Of a DNA stretch of 64,000 nucleotides, positions 59,823-64,000 are shown piece by piece; within the stretch, counting starts at the first letter, position 1; every line of letters starts with the position of its first letter. The notes beneath the pieces were generated by a model. The model was given only the letters and a program-made list of their open reading frames with translations. It ran no database searches and had not been told where the DNA came from. This DNA comes from UBA6115 sp964346355. GTDB lineage: Bacteria; Bacillota; Clostridia; Christensenellales; Aristaeellaceae. The position numbers were made by a program, and so were the translations under genes. The DNA lies in contig CAYFUH010000001.1 in NCBI GenBank assembly GCA_964346355.1, forward strand, positions 1 through 64,000, in the 5' to 3' direction.

Positions 59823-60619
59823 TCCTTATGATACGGGATCGTATGTGAGCGTAAAAACTCGTTGACAACCTGGTAGCCTGCTTTGGATAAATGGATGCCG
59901 TCCCCGGCAGAATAATTCTTGTGCAGCCCGCTATCCTCATCCATCAGCGCGAATGACACCGGCAAATAAAAACAATTACGCGTCTTGGCGGCTTCCTCAA
60001 TCAAGGCATTGAAGCCATGGATTTTTTTGTTGTTCATCCTGGGGTACTGACGCTGGGCGCGGCGTTCGATGACAGGCGCCAGGGAAACACAATAAATCAA
60101 TGTATCGGGCAGTTCGCTGATGAACAAATCCAGCATGGCCTCATATTGGGGCAAAACGTGCTGTGCGCTGTAATTGTCAATCCCGTTGCTGCCTATCCAA
60201 ATATAAAGTTTAGCTGGCTGTTTTGCTTTTAATAATTCAATCATCCTGACGGACTTGCCATCTAATTTGTATACCCTGTGCCGGACAAGCCCGTTGGCGG
60301 ACTGCCCAATTTTTGTGACAAACTCCATCGTAGGCAAGAGGCGGTTTAGGGCCAGGCCTTCAGCCAGGGAATCTCCGATGAAAATGGCATCCTCAAAATA
60401 ATCATCACCAACCATGTCCCCTTTGGGTACGGTTGGCGCTTCGTACCCCTCAAACACAAGCGCGGACACGGAGGGTTCTTCAAAAACAAACTCATCCGCC
60501 GCCATGCCGATTGGCAAGGCCAGCAAAAATACCAACAAAAAAGATATTAGTTTTTGGACGGCGCCAAATGAAGCAGCAGGTTGCGGTCTGTTAAAAAGAC
60601 ATCTGTTCCGTAGATACAT
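59819..60619 (-). CDS. SGNH/GDSL-type hydrolase, secreted or membrane-anchored
   Basis: A 266-residue product with a hydrophobic segment at residues 23-41 and an SGNH fold. The nucleophile block reads IFIGDSLAEGL, the glycine/asparagine blocks include IWIGSNGIDNY, and the C-terminal DxxH is seen as GDGIHLS. The ATG at 60619 is supported by GAGGAGG although it overlaps the upstream DHHW gene by 73 bases. It probably adds or removes acyl groups on a surface polymer together with the MBOAT protein. Confidence 0.85.
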   Translation of the reverse strand: MYLRNRCLFNRPQPAASFGAVQKLISFLLVFLLALPIGMAADEFVFEEPSVSALVFEGYEAPTVPKGDMVGDDYFEDAIFIGDSLAEGLALNRLLPTMEFVTKIGQSANGLVRHRVYKLDGKSVRMIELLKAKQPAKLYIWIGSNGIDNYSAQHVLPQYEAMLDLFISELPDTLIYCVSLAPVIERRAQRQYPRMNNKKIHGFNALIEEAAKTRNCFYLPVSFALMDEDSGLHKNYSAGDGIHLSKAGYQVVNEFLRSHTIPYHKE

Positions 60620-61674
60620 AGAACCTCCTCAATGCCCTCTTTTTTGATATACCCATCCAGGTCAAAACCAAGCTTCAAATACCGAAAATCCACCGCGTGC
60701 AATCTTTGGTAATGTCTGGCTAAAAGCGGCAAAATTACATTGGCGTTTGAATCCTTGATGACAAGCGCACTGCCGCGCTCACCGCTTTGGCTGCTGAGCG
60801 TTAATAAACCAGGGTTGTTGTACAACAGGGCATGATACTTGTTGGGGCTATCCAGCAGTGCTGTATCTACCAAGCCGGGCTTTTGCTCGCCTTCAATTTC
60901 CAGGGTGATGTCCTTCACATCAAAGAAGGTGAGCGTATCTGCCCTCATGAAGGGATACGGTGCCCGCGCATAATATGAGCCTGTAAAGCCGTCTTGTTCA
61001 ATCAGTATTGCGTCATCTGCCCGCGCTTTTAGCCCAAGATGCTTCACCAATTCCTCATAGACGGTTTTGGCGCCCGCGGCAGTCAGATGATGGTCCGTTC
61101 TGTAGTGCGTCATTTGGGATTGGCTTTCAAGCAATAGTGCATTCTTTACTGGCAAATAATCAATCTCAGGATAGCGCTGAACCTCCTGCTCAATCATCGC
61201 TAACGGATCCGCAAGCGGATAAAAGGCTGGCAGCATTTCCTGATACATCACGCTGGATGGCGGCACCATGATAAAAGTAAAGGGAAGGCCTTGCCGGTGG
61301 GCAAACTGACCGATTGCGCTGACTGCTTTTTTAACCTCTGCAGGATTAAATTGGCGGCTGTCACCATACAACCTGTCACTCTTTCCCCGCACAACGCCAT
61401 TGGATTCGGTTTTTTGCAACACCCGTTCTTTGAACAAATTAATCTGGATGAAGGTGTCACGCAAAGGCAGCTGGTCATCCACATAGTCTTCCGCCTGATC
61501 CATCCACCTGCCGGTTGCGATGTGTTGAAGCGACAGTTCAGGGATGGCAGCCAGCGGGCGGTTTTCTAACTGCGACATGGTTTTATCAGGCATGAGCAGG
61601 CTTAACACAGCAAGAACCAGCATCATCAACATGATGAGGATGAATAAAGGTGCCGCGAACAATCTTTTCATCAT
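60547..61674 (-). CDS. DHHW-motif membrane-anchored protein (AlgJ/AlgX-like)
   Basis: A 375-residue protein with one N-terminal span and an extracellular SGNH-like domain of the AlgJ/AlgX type. RLYGDSRQF carries the likely nucleophile block, and the YRTDHHLTAAG motif near residue 200 is the DHH(W)-type signature of this family. Either ATG 61674 or 61671 may be used; the frame upstream overlaps the MBOAT gene. These proteins hand acetyl groups to polysaccharides in systems with an MBOAT partner, which lies directly upstream. Confidence 0.85.
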   Translation of the reverse strand: MMKRLFAAPLFILIMLMMLVLAVLSLLMPDKTMSQLENRPLAAIPELSLQHIATGRWMDQAEDYVDDQLPLRDTFIQINLFKERVLQKTESNGVVRGKSDRLYGDSRQFNPAEVKKAVSAIGQFAHRQGLPFTFIMVPPSSVMYQEMLPAFYPLADPLAMIEQEVQRYPEIDYLPVKNALLLESQSQMTHYRTDHHLTAAGAKTVYEELVKHLGLKARADDAILIEQDGFTGSYYARAPYPFMRADTLTFFDVKDITLEIEGEQKPGLVDTALLDSPNKYHALLYNNPGLLTLSSQSGERGSALVIKDSNANVILPLLARHYQRLHAVDFRYLKLGFDLDGYIKKEGIEEVLCIYGTDVFLTDRNLLLHLAPSKN

Positions 61675-61675
61675 A

Positions 61676-63031
61676 TCAAAACCTGAAGTAAATAAAGGGG
61701 TTGTAGGCTTCATTCACCAATGCAGCCAGGGACAAAACCATCACGCTGGTCATCAAAGCAATACGCGCTGCCTTTGAGCGGGTAAACAGTTGATTAAAAA
61801 ATTGAAACACGGAGGGCATGCAGAAGATAATCGCGATGATCAGCAAAATGCCGTGCCCGCGCAGGTAATAAAAAACATCGGTACTAAATACAGGCGAGAA
61901 CATCCGCAGGAAGTGATCGCCGGATTCCCTGAGGCTGCTGTATGAAAACAGCGGCAGACTCAAAAAGAAGACAAACTGCGCGTACAGCAAACCCAGTCTG
62001 GGCCGCTGCGCAATCCAGGAGCCAAAGGATGTTCTCTCCAGCGCGATAAACACAAAAAACCAAAGCCCCCACAGGATATGGTTCCAATCAGCACCATGCC
62101 AAAAACCAGATAAAAACCAGACAAAAAATAGGTTGATGATTGTTCTGTGCGCGCCTTTGCGGCTGCCGCCCAGCGGAACATACACATAATCCCGCAGCCA
62201 GGTGCCCAGCGTCATGTGCCACCTGCGCCAGAAATCGCGCATGGAGCGCGCGGACAGCGGATGGTTAAAGTTTTGCGGGAACTTGAACCCCATCATATGC
62301 CCCATGCCAATCGCCATACTGGAATAGCCGGCGAAATCAAAATACAATTGCAGCACACTGGCAAGAGTCGCCAGCCACATCGCCGGCGCGCTCGCACTTT
62401 TGATGGATAGGATATCCTGATACAGGGCGCCCATCGGATTGGCCAGCAAGACCTTGGCGCCCAAGCCGGCAATAAAGATGGTCATTCCATTTTCAAGGTC
62501 ACTTGCGGTGATGGTCCGCTTGCGCATTTCTTTTTGAACATCTGTATACAGAACAATGGGCCCCGCAATCAACTGCGGAAACAGCACGATAAAGGTCATC
62601 ACATTGATGACGTTTTTTTCGGCCGGAATTTTCTTTCGGTAGATGTCGATAATATAGCCTGTAATCTGAAAGGTAAAAAAGCTGATACCAAGCGGCATCG
62701 TGACCGATGGCGCGTAGGCCGACAAACCAATAACGCCCATTAAAAAGCCGCTGTATTTATAAAACACCAGGGTACCGATATTAAACACAACCGCCAGGAT
62801 CATCAGCAGCTTACGCGCACGGCCTTCGCCGCGATCGATCAAAATGCCAAAGATGACGTTAAAGACCAAGACGGTCAAAATCAGCGGCAGGTAGGCAATC
62901 TCGCCCCACGCATAAAAAAGCAGGCTGGCCAGCAGCAAAAATCCATTTCGCAGCCGCTGGGGCAAAACGAAATGGATGATGAGGACAATGGGCAGGAACC
63001 AAATAAGGAAGGTCAGGCTTGAAAACAGCAT
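61676..63031 (-). CDS. MBOAT O-acyltransferase (AlgI/DltB-like)
   Basis: A 451-residue polytopic protein that carries acyl groups across the membrane for O-acylation of a surface polymer. Hydrophobic spans cover most of its length. The MBOAT signature WRRWHMTLGTWLRDYVYVPLGG lies mid-protein, and the catalytic histidine is in FLSGFWHGADWNHILWG. The start has a strong AAGGAGG. It is closer to AlgI/PatA-type acetylators than to DltB, because no dltA, C or D genes accompany it. The polymer is unknown. Confidence 0.92.
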   Translation of the reverse strand: MLFSSLTFLIWFLPIVLIIHFVLPQRLRNGFLLLASLLFYAWGEIAYLPLILTVLVFNVIFGILIDRGEGRARKLLMILAVVFNIGTLVFYKYSGFLMGVIGLSAYAPSVTMPLGISFFTFQITGYIIDIYRKKIPAEKNVINVMTFIVLFPQLIAGPIVLYTDVQKEMRKRTITASDLENGMTIFIAGLGAKVLLANPMGALYQDILSIKSASAPAMWLATLASVLQLYFDFAGYSSMAIGMGHMMGFKFPQNFNHPLSARSMRDFWRRWHMTLGTWLRDYVYVPLGGSRKGAHRTIINLFFVWFLSGFWHGADWNHILWGLWFFVFIALERTSFGSWIAQRPRLGLLYAQFVFFLSLPLFSYSSLRESGDHFLRMFSPVFSTDVFYYLRGHGILLIIAIIFCMPSVFQFFNQLFTRSKAARIALMTSVMVLSLAALVNEAYNPFIYFRF

Positions 63032-63091
63032 ATCCTGACCTCCTTTTTTACGTAATCTGCATCAATGAAGCTTCAGGGAGCAGATCATTCT

Positions 63092-64000
63092 TTAAAACCC
63101 GTTGTCCTTATTGATCTGATCAATCTTGCTGCTGCGCAGCGGCGGGTTGCAATACGGGCAAGGGGTTAATTTTGAGTGCTCCTGATGGTCAAGCTCAGAA
63201 TACACCAAGGCACCTGCCAGGGGCAAGTACCTGTCCTTGATGCTGCGGCAATTTTGATCCGAATGGTAATATTTGCCGCCCTGGGGGTTGAAAAACAAGG
63301 GCAGGTTGGCATCTGGATACTCATAAAAGCGGTTGTCATCATCCCAGACCAACACCTTGGTATTGACCTTGATATTTTTCCACAGCCAGGTCATGTTGAT
63401 GCCGTCGTTGTTTTTGACCCGCTGCACGCGGATGCAGCCATGGCTTGCTTTTTTACCAAGCTGTGCTTCCTGGGAGGAATAATCCCAGTAGCCTGTGCGT
63501 TCGTTTAAGATATAGGGCACCTCATGGATCAGCGCACCGCCGTTAATCCGCATGGCCATCCTGCAAACGAGGTTGCCGGCGTTGAAGTCCCCCGTGCGGC
63601 TGACCATCAAAAACTCCCCCGACGGCGTCTCGTTCCAGGGCTGCTTTGAGGTAGGCACGCCTGTAGAAATCAAAAGCTCGGTAATGATCTTGCCATTCTG
63701 GAAGACATACATGCGCTGCTTGAGCTTATCAATCAACAGCCCGTAGTCATCCCGCGGGGTAATTACCTTGAGTTCGGAAGTTTTGATATAGCCGCGGATC
63801 AGGTCATCCGTGTCGCCATATCCCCTGCGGGTGCGGTTGTTGGGCCCATAGGAGGAGTTGTACACCTCAACCAGCGACCAACCGTCGTCATATTGCTCAA
63901 TCACATGAACACCCTGGGATTGATACCCAACCTCGCCCACGATGTTCTCACGCTTGCTGCTATCGTCCCGTGTCGCGCGCAGCTTGTAGGTGTCGCGCTG
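63092..64000 (-). CDS. L,D-transpeptidase (YkuD), 5' end beyond the window
   Basis: Cross-links or anchors peptidoglycan in the cell wall. The frame is open to the window edge, so the N-terminus is missing; at least 302 residues are visible. An SH3-like stretch (VHVIEQYDDGWSLVEVYN) precedes the YkuD domain, whose active site is ASHGCIRVQ with the catalytic cysteine, and the earlier ligand histidine is in GALIHEVPY. A C-terminal segment with YYHSDQNCRSIKD and TPCPYCNPP looks like a small zinc-binding module, which is unusual. It lies 60 bases upstream of the MBOAT gene in the same direction. Confidence 0.9.
   Translation of the reverse strand, partial: QRDTYKLRATRDDSSKRENIVGEVGYQSQGVHVIEQYDDGWSLVEVYNSSYGPNNRTRRGYGDTDDLIRGYIKTSELKVITPRDDYGLLIDKLKQRMYVFQNGKIITELLISTGVPTSKQPWNETPSGEFLMVSRTGDFNAGNLVCRMAMRINGGALIHEVPYILNERTGYWDYSSQEAQLGKKASHGCIRVQRVKNNDGINMTWLWKNIKVNTKVLVWDDDNRFYEYPDANLPLFFNPQGGKYYHSDQNCRSIKDRYLPLAGALVYSELDHQEHSKLTPCPYCNPPLRSSKIDQINKDNGF

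Overview
The window reads as a chromosomal segment of a low-GC-lineage (Firmicutes/Clostridia-type) bacterium whose own DNA is moderately GC-rich. The signs are PolC rather than a DnaE-only replicase, ScpA/ScpB, an Asp23 + DAK2 (FakA-like) pair, a DUF2232-rplI-dnaB block, an N-terminally extended clostridial-type HflX, and an Rnf ferredoxin:NAD oxidoreductase operon. No sporulation gene is seen. An uncultured anaerobic clostridium is the best guess; I would not name a genus. Two 100-base N runs (27931-28030 and 33212-33311) mark scaffold joins, so this is a draft assembly. No phage, transposase or CRISPR array was found.

Layout. 1-674 is an AT-rich stretch without a gene, closed by a terminator. 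675-2422 (minus) carries rnhA and ackA. A tRNA-Ser(GGA) on the minus strand and der-plsY on the plus strand (2840-4776) are driven from divergent promoters. 4801-15379 (minus) is one long envelope/isoprenoid/replication operon: frr, a 66-residue ORF, uppS, cdsA, dxr, rseP, ispG, polC, pgmB. 15543-23571 (minus) is an energy operon: a FAD-synthetase-only RibF, an unusually long RnfG, rnfC, D, E, A, B and a cation diffusion facilitator. 23746-32298 (minus) holds rpsO, pnp, an M16 peptidase, a dUTPase, a secreted RsiV-like protein and ftsK. 32614-45298 (plus) holds an ECF sigma factor with a DUF4179-type membrane regulator containing an in-frame 66-bp tandem repeat, a frameshifted solute-binding-protein gene, a type II topoisomerase pair, DUF2232-rplI-dnaB-yhaM, and a lipoprotein. 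45295-64000 (minus) holds scpB/scpA, an M50 peptidase, TPR and RNase H-fold proteins, three consecutive VanY-like peptidases, hflX, iscU/iscS, recG, fakA/asp23, and an MBOAT-DHHW-SGNH-DUF4358 cell-surface acylation cluster with an L,D-transpeptidase upstream.

How the genes work together. The frr operon combines the MEP pathway (dxr, ispG), undecaprenyl and phospholipid precursor synthesis (uppS, cdsA) and chromosome replication (polC). The Rnf operon should couple reduced ferredoxin to NAD and an ion gradient. Its RnfG has five FMN-binding modules instead of one, and the gene directly upstream makes FAD, the cofactor donor used for covalent flavinylation. This pairing is the most interesting feature of the window. 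The second is the sigma/anti-sigma-like pair whose regulator carries a tandem repeat in which every full unit contains a Shine-Dalgarno sequence and an in-frame GTG.
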